From: Desulfovibrio sp.
GTDB taxonomy: Bacteria > Desulfobacterota > Desulfovibrionia > Desulfovibrionales > Desulfovibrionaceae
NCBI GenBank assembly: GCA_031272715.1
Contig: JAISTH010000071.1
Span: 1 to 64,000, forward strand
Length of the DNA: 64,000 bases
Reading direction: 5' to 3'
A model generated the notes under the pieces. That model saw only the letters and a program-made list of their open reading frames with translations, did not search any database and was not told the origin of the DNA. The stretch's first letter is position 1. Each line of letters opens with the position of its first letter. The position numbers were made by a program, and so were the translations under genes. This document shows, piece after piece, positions 46,970 through 58,646 of this stretch.

Positions 46970-48141
46970 CCGAACTCCTCATCCTTGCCGGCATCGCCCA
47001 GCTCGTCCTGCTGCACCTGCTGACCAGGACGGCCCGCAGACTCGAGCGGGAGATGGCCGAGCCCGTCCAGGCGCCCGGGACCTGGCCGAAGGTCGGGCTG
47101 GTCGTGCCCGTGTCCGGCCGCCATCCCGACATGGAGGAGGCGCTGGAAAGCCTGCTCGCCCAGGACTACCCCGATCTCGCGGCGGTCTTCGTCGCGGCCT
47201 CCAACGCCGATCCGGCATACTCCCTGGCCATTCGTCTCCAGGGGCGCCATCCGGGGCTGCGGGTCGTCGCGGCGGGCGCCGCCCGGGACTGCGGCCAGAA
47301 GAATCACAACAGCCTCGCCGGCGTCGCCTGCCTCGGCGGCGAGGTGGACATCTACGCCTTCAGCGACAGCACGCATCTGGCGCAGCCGGATTTCGTGAGG
47401 AATCTCGTCGCCCCCATCGCCCGCGGGGAATGCAGCGTGGCCACGGGATATCATGCGGTGGAACCGGCGGACGTGTCCTTCACGACCCTGGGGTACGCCC
47501 TGTGCGTGCTGCTCATGCGGCTGCTCCAGGGACTGGCGCCTTTCACGCAGCCCTGGGGCGGGGCGATGGCCATGAGCAGGCGCTTCTTCGAGGGACAGGA
47601 CATCCGCGGACTCTGGTCCACCACGGTCGTCGACGACTGTTCGCTGGCGGCGATCCTGCTGCAGCGGGGATACCCGGCGAGACTCTGTCCGGGGGCACTG
47701 CTGCGCACCGTCGCCCGGAACCACGATCCGTCGGTGTGGCGGGCCTGGATGGACCGCCAGGTGGGCTTTCTCAAGTTCTGCATCCCGGACCAGTGGCGGC
47801 TGCTGGGCTGCCTGGCCGTCCTGCTGGCTCTGCCGATGGCTCTCGCCGTGGCGCTGCTGGTCTGCGGACTGTTCAACGTCGGTTCGGCCGTAGGCTCTCT
47901 TGCGGCGTGCGCCTATGTCGTCGCCCTCACGTGCATTCTCTCCGGGTGGCGTCCCCTGCTGGATGGCGGCCGCGGCAGGACGACACCGCGTCCCCTGTGG
48001 CGGCTCGTCGTGGCCTTCGGGATGGCCGTGGCCGTGTTCGCCTGCGCCTATGCGCGGAGCGTGAGGGCGCGGGCCATCCTCTGGAACGGCATCGAGTACG
48101 TCGTGGGTCGCGGGGGAAAGGTCCTGGAGAGGAGGCCTTGA
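46966..48141 (+). CDS. Membrane glycosyltransferase, family 2 (ceramide-glucosyltransferase-like)
   Basis: 391 residues. One N-terminal TM, then the GT-A domain: VGLVVPVSGRHPDMEEALES, YAFSDSTHLAQPDF (DxD-like position is DS), PFTQPWGGAMAMSRRFF and VVDDCSLAAILLQRGYPAR. Several TM helices end the protein. The layout resembles GT21/HpnI-type enzymes that glycosylate lipids. Donor and acceptor are not predictable. The ATGA overlap with the preceding secreted protein gene indicates a two-gene unit. Confidence 0.83.
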   Translation: MTELLILAGIAQLVLLHLLTRTARRLEREMAEPVQAPGTWPKVGLVVPVSGRHPDMEEALESLLAQDYPDLAAVFVAASNADPAYSLAIRLQGRHPGLRVVAAGAARDCGQKNHNSLAGVACLGGEVDIYAFSDSTHLAQPDFVRNLVAPIARGECSVATGYHAVEPADVSFTTLGYALCVLLMRLLQGLAPFTQPWGGAMAMSRRFFEGQDIRGLWSTTVVDDCSLAAILLQRGYPARLCPGALLRTVARNHDPSVWRAWMDRQVGFLKFCIPDQWRLLGCLAVLLALPMALAVALLVCGLFNVGSAVGSLAACAYVVALTCILSGWRPLLDGGRGRTTPRPLWRLVVAFGMAVAVFACAYARSVRARAILWNGIEYVVGRGGKVLERRP

Positions 48142-48194
48142 GGCGTCCGCCTCTGGAGGGTCGGCGTTCCCGGCCCGATCCCGTGGCCCCGTTT

Positions 48195-48223
48195 TTGACA
48201 GGGAACCGTCGCGCGGCTATAGA
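48195..48223 (+). promoter_or_regulatory. Near-consensus sigma-70 promoter
   Basis: TTGACA at 48195-48200, exactly 17 bases, then TATAGA at 48218-48223. It lies about 120 bases before the MacB-like permease gene and probably drives the run up to mqnA. Confidence 0.85.
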
Positions 48224-48345
48224 AGACCCTAGCGCCGCGCAGTCCCGTGACGTTTCGGGACGGGTTCCGGTTCCTTCTTCCAGGATGGAATCTTTCCCGC
48301 CGCGCGTTTTTCATTAAAGTCCTTTCGCCCCCCATTGATGACCGC

Positions 48346-49536
48346 ATGATCGCCACCACAGACCTCGTCCGCGTGAGCCTGCGCCAGGTGATACGCCAGC
48401 GTGGGTTCGGCGTCGTGTTCTCCATCGCCCTCGGCATCACCGCGTTCATCGTGCTGTCCGTCCTCGGCCAGGAGATACGGTACAAGGTGGGGCAGGACCT
48501 GGTGCTCATGGGCGGGGTCAACGTCCTGCGGGTCTACATGGACGACCAGCAGTACCCGGGGCAGCCCGTCCGGGAGTTCTATTCCCACACCATCCAGGCG
48601 TTGCGGGAACTGCCCGGGGTCGGGACCGTGTCGCTGAACGTGCGTCAAGGCAAGGGCTTCACCCTGCGGGGCGCGGGCGAACGGACGCTGGGCGTCTACA
48701 TCATGGGCGTGGACGCCGGCTTCGGGGAAGTGCATTCCTTCCTCGTGAACGCCGGGCGCCACCTGAGCGAAGACGACGTCAACAAACGCCGCAGGGTCTG
48801 CATGCTGGGGGGCCAGGCGGCCATCGATCTTTTCGGGGATGCCGACAGGGCCGTCGGCAAGCTGGTGTTTCTGGAAAGGGACGTCTTCGAGGTGGTGGGG
48901 GTCGTGAGCGGCGTCATGATGGGCGAATGGACCAAGAACGGCTTCATTCCCTACACCACCATGATCGACCGGAACTGGGGCGACGGCAAGGTGTCCCGCC
49001 TGTTCATCCGCGCCATCGGCTGGCAGGACGTGCCCTATCTGCGCGTCGCCATTCCCGAGGTGGTGCGCGAGCAGCAGAAGGCGCCCTATCTGGTGGTGTA
49101 CACCAACGACTTGCAGCTGGAGCGCGTGGAGACGACGTTCATGTGGGTGGAGGCCCTTCTGTGGCTGGGCATCGTGGCTTCCCTCATGCTGGGCGGCTTC
49201 GGCATCTGGTACGGCACCTTCGCCGCCGTCCGGGCGAGGACCCGCGAGGTGGGCCTGAAAAAGGCCATGGGTGGGGCCGATGCGGACATACTGGCCCAGT
49301 TCCTGGCCGAGGCCCTCTGCAAGTCGGTCGCGGGAGGGGCGTTCGGCATCATCCTGGGATGCGCCATCGTGATGACCGGCGCGGGCATGCTGGCCACGGG
49401 CTTCTCCACCGCGCTGCTGCTCGTCAGCAGCATCGGCAGCATCTGCTTCTCGGCCTTCATCGGCGTGGCCGGCGGAATCTTTCCCGCGATGCAGGCGAGC
49501 CGGATGGACGTCGTTTCCGCACTGCGATTCGAGTAG
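48346..49536 (+). CDS. MacB/FtsX-type ABC transporter permease
   Basis: 396 residues. TM1 (GVVFSIALGITAFIVLSVLG), a periplasmic MacB-PCD-like domain (about 50-260) and three C-terminal TMs with AVRARTREVGLKKAMGGADA, the FtsX coupling motif that contacts the ATPase. Such transporters usually move lipoproteins or envelope parts, or drive periplasmic machines, by mechanotransmission. The start is MIATTDLVRVSLRQV; the RBS is weak. The ATPase partner begins 12 bases downstream and has an extra domain. Confidence 0.87.
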   Translation: MIATTDLVRVSLRQVIRQRGFGVVFSIALGITAFIVLSVLGQEIRYKVGQDLVLMGGVNVLRVYMDDQQYPGQPVREFYSHTIQALRELPGVGTVSLNVRQGKGFTLRGAGERTLGVYIMGVDAGFGEVHSFLVNAGRHLSEDDVNKRRRVCMLGGQAAIDLFGDADRAVGKLVFLERDVFEVVGVVSGVMMGEWTKNGFIPYTTMIDRNWGDGKVSRLFIRAIGWQDVPYLRVAIPEVVREQQKAPYLVVYTNDLQLERVETTFMWVEALLWLGIVASLMLGGFGIWYGTFAAVRARTREVGLKKAMGGADADILAQFLAEALCKSVAGGAFGIILGCAIVMTGAGMLATGFSTALLLVSSIGSICFSAFIGVAGGIFPAMQASRMDVVSALRFE

Positions 49537-49548
49537 CCAGGATCATCC

Positions 49549-51567
<2,019 letters not shown>

Positions 51568-51604
51568 AGCGGGGTGGCGGACGGGCCGCCGCGGAGGTGA
51601 TCCG

Positions 51605-53059
51605 GTGAATTTCGAAGGACTGCGAGTGCTCGTGGTCGGGGACGTGATGCTGGACAACTACGTCGCCTGCAACGTCGGGCGCATCTCCCCCGAGGCCCCC
51701 GTTCCAGTCGCCCAGGTCGTGCGCCGCTGGTCGGTGCCGGGCGGCGCGGCGAACGTCGCCCGCAATCTCGCCCGACTGGGACTCCACGTGGACGTCGTCG
51801 GCATCGTCGGCCGCGATGCCGAGGGCGTGAATCTGCAGGAGCTTCTGCGCGCCCAGGGCATCGGCGACGGGCTCGTGCGTTCGGAGGCGCGGCGCACCAC
51901 GGCCAAGACCCGCATCACGTCCCAGGGACAGCAGCTTCTGCGCCTGGACGAGGAGGACGGTTCCCAGCTCAGCGCCAAGGAGGAGGCGGAACTGCACGAA
52001 AGGTGCGAGAGTCCGCTCGCCGCCTGCGACGTGCTGGTGCTTTCCGACTACGCCAAGGGGGTGCTCATGCGCACGGCCGACGACGAGGGTCTGTGCCCTT
52101 GGCTGGTCTGCCGCGCCCGGAGCCGCGGCGTGCCGATCCTGGTGGATCCCAAGGGAAGCGACTGGACCCGGTACGCCGGCGTCCAGTGCGTCACCCCGAA
52201 CAGCGGCGAGTTCGCCATCGCCTGCGGGAAGCCGGGGACTCACATAGAAGGGGACGATCTCGTCACCCAGGGCGCACGGTTGTGCGTCCGGTACGGTTTC
52301 GACCGTCTGCTGGTGACCCGGGGACCGAAGGGCGTGGTGCTGCTGGAGCCCGGGAAGGATCCCTGCTACGTGCGGGACGTGAGCCGCGAGGTGGCCGACG
52401 TCTCGGGCGCGGGGGACACGGTCATGGCTACCCTCGCGGCCTGCGTCGCCAAGGGGCTGGACTGGGAGACGGGGGTGCGCATCGCCAACGCCGCGGCGGG
52501 GGTGGCCGTCGGGAAGCTGGGCACGGCCCCCGTGACGCTGGCGGAACTCAACCAGGCCCTGCGTGAGGGCGCCGAAAATCCTCGACTCTACACGGCGGAG
52601 GAACTGCAGGATCGCATCCAGGAATGGCGCAGGGCCGGAGAGACGATCGTCTTCACCAACGGTTGCTTCGACCTGATCCATCCCGGACACGCCTCCCTGA
52701 TCCGCCAGTGCGTCGCCCTCGGCGACCGCCTGATCATAGGGCTCAATTCCGACGCCTCCGTGCGTAGGCTCAAGGGGCCGACCCGGCCCGTGCAGGATCA
52801 GCAGAGCCGGGCGCAGGTCATTTCCGCGATGCATGGGGTGGACGCCGTGGTGATCTTCGAGGAGGACACGCCCCTCAAATTGCTGGAGAAGGTGCGTCCC
52901 GACATCCTGGTCAAGGGCGCGGACTACGCCCAGAGCGAGGTCGTCGGAGGCGATCTCGTGCGCGGCTACGGCGGACGGGTGCATCTGGCGGATCTCACGG
53001 AGGGGTGCAGCACCACGGGCATCGTCAAACGGCTGGGCGTGCGGGAAGGCGAGGACTGA
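51605..53059 (+). CDS. hldE: Bifunctional heptose-7-phosphate kinase / heptose-1-phosphate adenylyltransferase
   Basis: 484 residues. It makes ADP-heptose for LPS inner core. The N-terminal PfkB-type kinase (1-320) has VGDVMLDNYV, VPGGAANVARNLARLG and SGAGDTVMA. The C-terminal adenylyltransferase (about 345-484) has TNGCFDLIHPGHASLI and VKGADYAQSEVVGG. The GTG at 51605 follows GGAGG at seven bases and begins NFEGLRVLVVGDVM, as expected. It lies 37 bases after the ABC/glycosyltransferase fusion and overlaps glk by one base. Confidence 0.95.
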   Translation: MNFEGLRVLVVGDVMLDNYVACNVGRISPEAPVPVAQVVRRWSVPGGAANVARNLARLGLHVDVVGIVGRDAEGVNLQELLRAQGIGDGLVRSEARRTTAKTRITSQGQQLLRLDEEDGSQLSAKEEAELHERCESPLAACDVLVLSDYAKGVLMRTADDEGLCPWLVCRARSRGVPILVDPKGSDWTRYAGVQCVTPNSGEFAIACGKPGTHIEGDDLVTQGARLCVRYGFDRLLVTRGPKGVVLLEPGKDPCYVRDVSREVADVSGAGDTVMATLAACVAKGLDWETGVRIANAAAGVAVGKLGTAPVTLAELNQALREGAENPRLYTAEELQDRIQEWRRAGETIVFTNGCFDLIHPGHASLIRQCVALGDRLIIGLNSDASVRRLKGPTRPVQDQQSRAQVISAMHGVDAVVIFEEDTPLKLLEKVRPDILVKGADYAQSEVVGGDLVRGYGGRVHLADLTEGCSTTGIVKRLGVREGED

Positions 53060-54024
53060 TGGCCGTCCGGGGGTTCGCCGCCGACATTGGTGGCACAAAC
53101 GCCCGGGTCGGCGCCTTGACGGTCGAGGTGGGCGCGTGCACCGTCGATGCCTTCGCGAACTTGCCCTCCGATGGCCTGACTGATGGGGCATCGCTGCTGG
53201 ACGCCATGGAGGCCGCGCTGCGCCTGCCCCTGAAGGGGGACATCCTCGCGATCGCCTTGGCAGGCCCGGTGGAGGGCGGACGGGGGCGCCTCACCAACGG
53301 CCGGCTCGAACTTGAGGTCGCATCCATCAATCGGCCCGACATCGGACGCGTCCTGCTGCTCAACGACTTCACGGCCCAGGCCCATGCCTGCATCCATCAC
53401 GCCCAGGATCCGTCCCTCCGCATCCCTCGGAAGGGCGTCGCTTCCTGCGCGATACTCGGCGCCGGCACGGGACTCGGGATGGCCTCCATGCATCGCGACG
53501 AGGCAGGCGCATGGACGGTGACCGCCTCGGAGGCCGGCCACGCCTACTTCCCCTTTCTGGGGGACGAGGAGGACGGATACAGGCGCTTCTGCAGCGAGCG
53601 GCTGAGGATTCCCGCCCCTTCGGCGGAGGATGTGCTCTCCGGGCGCGGTCTCGTCCGGCTGCACATGTTCCTGACCGGCAAGGAACGCACCCCCGCCGAG
53701 ATCGGGGAGAGTTCCCTCGGCACCGAAAGCGAGACCCTCGCCTGGTACGCCAGATTCTATGGCCGCATCTGCCGCGTCTGGATGCTGACGACGCTGTGCC
53801 GTGACGGCCTGTGGATCGCCGGGGGGATCGCCCGGCGCAACCCGCTTGTGGTGCGCTGCGAACACTTCCTTGCCGAACTTGGACGATCCGGCCCCTGGGA
53901 GGAGTTCGTCGCGGGATGCCCACGACATCTGGTGGAGTCGGACGAGGCCGGTCTCGTGGGGGCGTTCTGGGCCGGCGTGTCGTCGATGTCCCCTTCGGGT
54001 CCGGGGCCGGGCCACGGCGCCTGA
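53059..54024 (+). CDS. glk: Glucokinase
   Basis: 321 residues. It phosphorylates glucose with ATP. The ROK-unrelated Glk family signature is present: AADIGGTNARVGAL at the start (phosphate 1), LLLNDFTAQAHA, GAGTGLGMA and SEAGHAYFPF, with WIAGGIARRN near the end. The ATG overlaps the hldE stop (TGATG), so it is coupled. Its presence in an LPS-heptose operon suggests supply of glucose-6-phosphate for envelope sugars. Confidence 0.9.
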   Translation: MAVRGFAADIGGTNARVGALTVEVGACTVDAFANLPSDGLTDGASLLDAMEAALRLPLKGDILAIALAGPVEGGRGRLTNGRLELEVASINRPDIGRVLLLNDFTAQAHACIHHAQDPSLRIPRKGVASCAILGAGTGLGMASMHRDEAGAWTVTASEAGHAYFPFLGDEEDGYRRFCSERLRIPAPSAEDVLSGRGLVRLHMFLTGKERTPAEIGESSLGTESETLAWYARFYGRICRVWMLTTLCRDGLWIAGGIARRNPLVVRCEHFLAELGRSGPWEEFVAGCPRHLVESDEAGLVGAFWAGVSSMSPSGPGPGHGA

Positions 54025-54099
54025 ACGGCAGGCGGGACATGCAACAGCTGGAGGCGCAGGTCCCCGGACGGGCCGCGGAACCTCCCGGAGAAGGAACAT

Positions 54100-54933
54100 A
54101 TGCGACAACCGCTGCGACTGGGACGAATCGGCTACCTGAACGTGCTGCCCATCTACCATCCCCTGGAGGCGGGCATCCTTCCCCACGACTTCGAGATCGT
54201 CGCGGGACCGCCGGCCCTGCTGAACGACATGATGGCGCGGGGGGAACTGCAGGTCTCCTCGGCCTCCTGCTTCGAGTACGCCAGGCGGCCGGAGCGGTAC
54301 TATCTCGTGGGCGACCTTTCCATCGGCTCCCGGGGTCCCGTGATGAGCGTGCTGCTCATGTCCCGCATCCCGGTCGAGGAACTGGACGACAAGGAGATTC
54401 TCATCAGCGGCGAGACCCACACCTCCGTGGCCCTGCTGCGTCTGCTCATGACCTCCCGCTACGGCATCGCCCCCCGATACGCCACCGGGTCCGTCACACG
54501 GGCGTTGCGGTCCGGAACTCCTCCCGTGGCCTTCCTGGCCATCGGCGACGAGGCCCTGCGGCTGCGGCGCCACCCCGACTACCCTCATCGCATCGACATG
54601 GCGCAGGCGTGGCGGGAGTGGACGGGGCTGCCTTTCATCTTCGGCCTGTGGGTGATCAGCCGCGAGGCCGCCGACGCCGGCATGTTCGGCGAGGATCCCG
54701 CGGATCTGCTCAGGCGCGCCCGGGACTGGGGGTTGGCCCACATGGACGTGATCCTGGAACTGACCGGCCTGGGATGCCCCCTGACGCGGGAGGAGCTGAT
54801 CACGTACTATCGGGACGGGTTGGTGTACAGTCTTGGCCCTGAAGAGCGGGAGGGGCTCATATGCTTCTATGGGAAACTGGCTGATGCAGGGGTGATTTCC
54901 GAAGTGCCGCCTTTGTGTTTTTATGAAGGATAG
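54100..54933 (+). CDS. mqnA: Chorismate dehydratase of the futalosine menaquinone pathway
   Basis: 277 residues. MqnA turns chorismate into 3-enolpyruvyl-benzoate. LRLGRIGYLNVLPIYHPLEA, DMMARGELQVSSASCFEYAR and SIGSRGPVMSVLLMS match the family, which has a periplasmic-binding-like fold without signal peptide. AAGGA precedes the ATG at 54100. The 3' end (from about residue 184) has a diverged copy at 60260-60563, so this gene borders a duplicated segment. Other mqn genes are not in the window. Confidence 0.92.
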   Translation: MRQPLRLGRIGYLNVLPIYHPLEAGILPHDFEIVAGPPALLNDMMARGELQVSSASCFEYARRPERYYLVGDLSIGSRGPVMSVLLMSRIPVEELDDKEILISGETHTSVALLRLLMTSRYGIAPRYATGSVTRALRSGTPPVAFLAIGDEALRLRRHPDYPHRIDMAQAWREWTGLPFIFGLWVISREAADAGMFGEDPADLLRRARDWGLAHMDVILELTGLGCPLTREELITYYRDGLVYSLGPEEREGLICFYGKLADAGVISEVPPLCFYEG

Positions 54934-55075
54934 GATAAAAGCCTTGCAAATGCGCTTCACGCCAGACTAACAAATGATTTATATTTTTCTTCTATGTTCT
55001 TCTATTGTGCAAGAATTTTTTATCTTTTTAAAATACACGAAAATTATCAGTCCTCAATAGAGTAATGATGAAACA

Positions 55076-55117
55076 GAAGGCCAAGAAGACAACATGTCTC
55101 CTCGGCCTTCATTTTTT
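55076..55117. terminator. Terminator between converging mqnA and rhodanese genes
   Basis: GAAGGCC and GGCCTTC close a long imperfect stem with GAAGACA/TGTCTCC inside, and TTTTTT follows on the plus strand. The surrounding 54934-55154 is AT-rich with no gene. Confidence 0.8.
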
Positions 55118-55154
55118 ATACGGACACTGGTAACAACAGTCTTACCAAAGACTA

Positions 55155-56780
55155 TCATCGCACCAACCTGAAGTCGACATCTCCATCCTTTCTGATTCGC
55201 TCCACAAGACCGAACTCCCAATCAAAATACCCCTTCATCGCCTCCGGCTTCGCGGCAACATCCGTGTAAGGTTTGTACCAGACATCGTCCTCCGCACAAT
55301 ACGCACTCGCCATGCCCTCCTCAATCGGCAACCCCGCCCGTATCCACGCCGGCGTCCCTCCCTCCAGCGCCAAGACCCGCGCCTTCGGCCACAACGCTTG
55401 TGCATCCAGGGCCGCAAACCGGGCATGATCCCCCTCATCGGCCGTGAGAACCACCGTCGATGCCCCCGGATGCGCTCGTGCCGCAAGCTCAAGATACCCC
55501 CGGGTCCCCCAGATCGCCTCCGGGACGTGCCCCTTCCTGTGCCGCCGGCTCTCGCCAACGTTGACGACGAGAGGCGGCGTCGCTCCGGCAACCAACGCCG
55601 CCAGATCGGCCGACTTGATGCACGGCACCGTAGGTGGCGCCGGCATGGCGGGAGGGACTTCCCCCCGTTCCAACCCCTTCGCGCCGAACCCCGATCCGCC
55701 AAGTCCGCCTTCAAGCACGAAAACATTGGGAAGGCCCATCTGCCGCAACCAGTGGGCGGTCATGATCCCGCGGCATTCCGTGTCGTCGACAAGCACGTAC
55801 CGCCCGTTGCGCACGGCGGCGTACTCATCCGTCGCCTGGACGAGCTGCCCTCCCTGGGCGATGCGCGAACCGGGAAGATGGCCTGCGACGAACTCCTCCG
55901 GCTGACGTACGTCAAAGACGTACAATGTCCGCTGCCCGTCTTCCTCCCGCCAACGTTGAAGCGTTGCGGCATCGACGAACCCCACGCCGTATCGCCTCGC
56001 AACGGCGAAGGCCCGTTCCCGGGCGACCTCGATGGCCCTTGCCGAAGGCGGTGCCGTGCGACGACGCGCCCCGTACTCCAAGGTGAAGCCCGCCAACCGC
56101 CAGTTCATGGTCCCTCCCTTGAGGGCCACGACCCTGTTGGGGACACCGGCATTGCGCAGGGTCTGCGTGCCGATGATGCTCCGGGTGCGGCCGGCGCAGT
56201 TGATGACGACCACCGTTTCGTCGTCAGTGACGAGATCCGCGAAGCGGTAGGTCACTTCACACCCCGGGGCGTTCCGTCCGCCCGGGATCGACATGTTCTC
56301 GAACTCCTCCCGGGGTCGGACGTCGATGACCACACACTTGCCCCCGCCATCAAGAAGGGCCTTGATCTGCGCAGGTTCGAGCCGGGGCGTGCCGAGCTCC
56401 TCCTCCACGAGTTCCCCGAAGCCCTTGCTCAAGGCCCCCACGCCGTTGAAATCAACGTATCCGGCATCCCGCCAGGCCTTCATGCCCCCCTGGAGCACCA
56501 TCGGCGCCTCGTAGCCAATGTCCGCAAGGACACGTGCCGCACGTCCCGCCCTCGGCGCGACGATCTCCTCACCGCTGTCCACGAGGACCACCGGCACCTT
56601 CCTGCACGGCACAAGATCAGGGGCCGTCCACTCCAGACGGCTCAAGGGGGCGCAGCTCGCAAGAAGCGCGTGACCGCGGGAGAACTCCTCCTGCTCCCGG
56701 ACATCGAGGACGGCGAACTCGCCGCCCCGGCGGATGAGCGCCTTGGCCTCCCCTGGCGTGATGGATGCGATGTCGCTCAT
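55155..56780 (-). CDS. Four-module rhodanese, only the second module with a catalytic cysteine
   Basis: 541 residues. Four rhodanese domains start near 5, 140, 270 and 405: DVREQEEFSRGHA, DVRPREEFENMSIPGGRNAP, DVRQPEEFVAGHLPGSRI and NVGESRRHRKGHVPEA. Only module 2 has the loop cysteine (Cys195 in VVVINCAGRTRSIIG). Modules 1, 3 and 4 have VDSGEE, VDDTECRG and LTADEGD instead. It is cytoplasmic, with no signal peptide. GGAGG lies before the ATG at 56780. Downstream of a sulfonate-type ABC operon on the same strand, it probably transfers sulfur released from the imported substrate. Confidence 0.88.
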   Translation of the reverse strand: MSDIASITPGEAKALIRRGGEFAVLDVREQEEFSRGHALLASCAPLSRLEWTAPDLVPCRKVPVVLVDSGEEIVAPRAGRAARVLADIGYEAPMVLQGGMKAWRDAGYVDFNGVGALSKGFGELVEEELGTPRLEPAQIKALLDGGGKCVVIDVRPREEFENMSIPGGRNAPGCEVTYRFADLVTDDETVVVINCAGRTRSIIGTQTLRNAGVPNRVVALKGGTMNWRLAGFTLEYGARRRTAPPSARAIEVARERAFAVARRYGVGFVDAATLQRWREEDGQRTLYVFDVRQPEEFVAGHLPGSRIAQGGQLVQATDEYAAVRNGRYVLVDDTECRGIMTAHWLRQMGLPNVFVLEGGLGGSGFGAKGLERGEVPPAMPAPPTVPCIKSADLAALVAGATPPLVVNVGESRRHRKGHVPEAIWGTRGYLELAARAHPGASTVVLTADEGDHARFAALDAQALWPKARVLALEGGTPAWIRAGLPIEEGMASAYCAEDDVWYKPYTDVAAKPEAMKGYFDWEFGLVERIRKDGDVDFRLVR

Positions 56781-56988
56781 GGTCCCCTCCGATGCGGATG
56801 CCGACAGTATGCCACGGGCCGCATCCCATGGGCCAGAGCCGACGGTGCACTGGACTCCCAGGTCCCCTGTCTGCGACATCATCCAGGCGGCCGGCGGCAC
56901 CACCCCATCCGCGGCCATCGCCTTCGGACCTGCCAAGCCCGGCAACGTCCTTCACGCAACCCCGTTCTCCGCATCCCGGCGGATGGGG

Positions 56989-57762
56989 TCAAATGTAGCC
57001 TGCGTACACCGACATGATCCAGCCGAGAACCTCCGCCTCCAGTGCGGCGAAGTCTCTTGCGCCGCGCCTGCGGGGCCGTGCGAGGGGCACCTGCACGTCC
57101 CGGGCCACGCACCCCCCTTCCAGGAGGATGATGCGATCCGCAAGAGTGATGGCCTCCCCGACGTCGTGGGTGACCAGCAAGGCCGTGAACTTGCGCTCAA
57201 GCCAGAGATTCTCGATGAGCCGCTGCATCTCGAGGCGGGTGAGGGCGTCCAGCGCCCCCATCGGTTCGTCCAGCAGCAGCAGGCGCGGCGCGTGGGCAAG
57301 AGCGCGGGCCAGAGCCGCCCGCTGCTTCTGTCCCCCGGAAAGCACGTGCGGCCAGTCCTCTGCACGGTCGGCGAGTCCGACGGCATCAAGGGTTTTCGCG
57401 GCGATGGCCTTCCAGTCCCCGGAAAGGCCGATGCCGACGTTGGCCAGCACGGATTTCCACGGCAGCAGGCGGGACTCCTGGAACATGATCCTGGCGACGT
57501 GGACGAGATTTCCTTGGTGTGCGCCGTCCACGAGGATATCCCCTGCATCGGGGGCTTCCAGTCCGATGAGGTGGCGCAGAAGCGTGCTCTTGCCGCAGCC
57601 GCTGCGGCCGACGATGGCCGCGAACTCCCCGGGTTGCAGCGCAAGGTCCAGGGCGTCCAGCACGGTCCTGCCGCCGTAAGTCTTGGAGAGGCCGCGGATG
57701 TCCACGGCGGCTCCGGAAGCCGCCGTGGACGTCTCCCCCGATCCCTGCGCAAGGTCGCTCAT
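56989..57762 (-). CDS. Sulfonate/nitrate/taurine-type ABC transporter ATP-binding protein
   Basis: 257 residues. Walker [14 protein letters not shown], the Q-loop [16 protein letters not shown] (the LLPW motif typical of SsuB/TauB), signature [15 protein letters not shown] and Walker [15 protein letters not shown]. It powers the permease encoded just upstream; the ATG overlaps that gene's stop (ATGA). The substrate is set by the binding protein and is probably a small sulfur compound. Confidence 0.92.
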   Translation of the reverse strand: MSDLAQGSGETSTAASGAAVDIRGLSKTYGGRTVLDALDLALQPGEFAAIVGRSGCGKSTLLRHLIGLEAPDAGDILVDGAHQGNLVHVARIMFQESRLLPWKSVLANVGIGLSGDWKAIAAKTLDAVGLADRAEDWPHVLSGGQKQRAALARALAHAPRLLLLDEPMGALDALTRLEMQRLIENLWLERKFTALLVTHDVGEAITLADRIILLEGGCVARDVQVPLARPRRRGARDFAALEAEVLGWIMSVYAGYI

Positions 57763-58646
57763 GTCGCCGCCCCGGCGTATTCGGATCGCCATGAGAGCCA
57801 GCCGTGCTCCATGCGGCGTGCGAACACGTCCGCCAACTTCCCGAGCAGGGCGTAGAGGAGGATGGAGAGCACCATCACGTCGGTCTGCATGAGTTCCCGG
57901 GCGTTGGAGGCCATGTAGCCGATCCCGCTGGAGGCGGCGATGGCCTCGGCCACGATGAGCGTCATCCACATCACCCCGAGGGAGAACCTGACTCCCACGA
58001 GGATGGATGGCAACGCTCCCGGAAGGATGACCTGCCGCCACAGTGCGCGCCTGCCGAGCCCGTAGACCGTGGCCATTTCCACCAGTTGCGGGTCGATGGC
58101 GCGGATGCCGTGGAAGGTGTTGAGATAGATGGGGAACGCCACTCCGCAGACGATGAGGAACACCTTCGCCTCCTCCCCGATGCCGAACCATATGATCACG
58201 AGGGGCGTCAGGGCCAGATGGGGGATGGCCCGGAACATTTGGAGGGAGGAATCCAGCAGGTTTTCGAGCAGGCGGGACGTCGCGGTGGCAAAACCCAGCA
58301 GCAGGCCGATGCCGCCCCCGATGGCCAGTCCCGTGAAGGCGCGCATGCAACTCACCGCGAGGTGGTCCTGCAGTTCTCCATCGGCCGTGAGACGGAAGGC
58401 CGCGACGAAGACCTCCAGGGGCGACGGCAGGATGCGGGGATTGATCCATCCGGCCATCGAGCCGATCTGCCACGAAATCAGCAGCAGGAAGGGGAAGCAC
58501 CAGGGGAGCGTTTGCGGGAGCAGTCCCTGGAGCAGGCGAAGGATGCGTCCCCGGGGCGTCCTGTCCCCCGCCTCGCACCGGGGAGGGTGCGAGGCGGGGT
58601 TTCCGCTCCCGTCCTGAAGGGATGGGGCGTCGGCGGATGTCGTCAC
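57759..58646 (-). CDS. Sulfonate/taurine-type ABC transporter permease
   Basis: 295 residues with about six TMs. [20 protein letters not shown] is the SsuC/TauC start. The EAA loop is [21 protein letters not shown], followed by [20 protein letters not shown]. The GTG start at 58646 overlaps the binding-protein stop by four bases (GTGA). It gives a 40-residue polar cytoplasmic leader rich in P and R, longer than usual. Confidence 0.9.
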   Translation of the reverse strand: MTTSADAPSLQDGSGNPASHPPRCEAGDRTPRGRILRLLQGLLPQTLPWCFPFLLLISWQIGSMAGWINPRILPSPLEVFVAAFRLTADGELQDHLAVSCMRAFTGLAIGGGIGLLLGFATATSRLLENLLDSSLQMFRAIPHLALTPLVIIWFGIGEEAKVFLIVCGVAFPIYLNTFHGIRAIDPQLVEMATVYGLGRRALWRQVILPGALPSILVGVRFSLGVMWMTLIVAEAIAASSGIGYMASNARELMQTDVMVLSILLYALLGKLADVFARRMEHGWLSWRSEYAGAAT

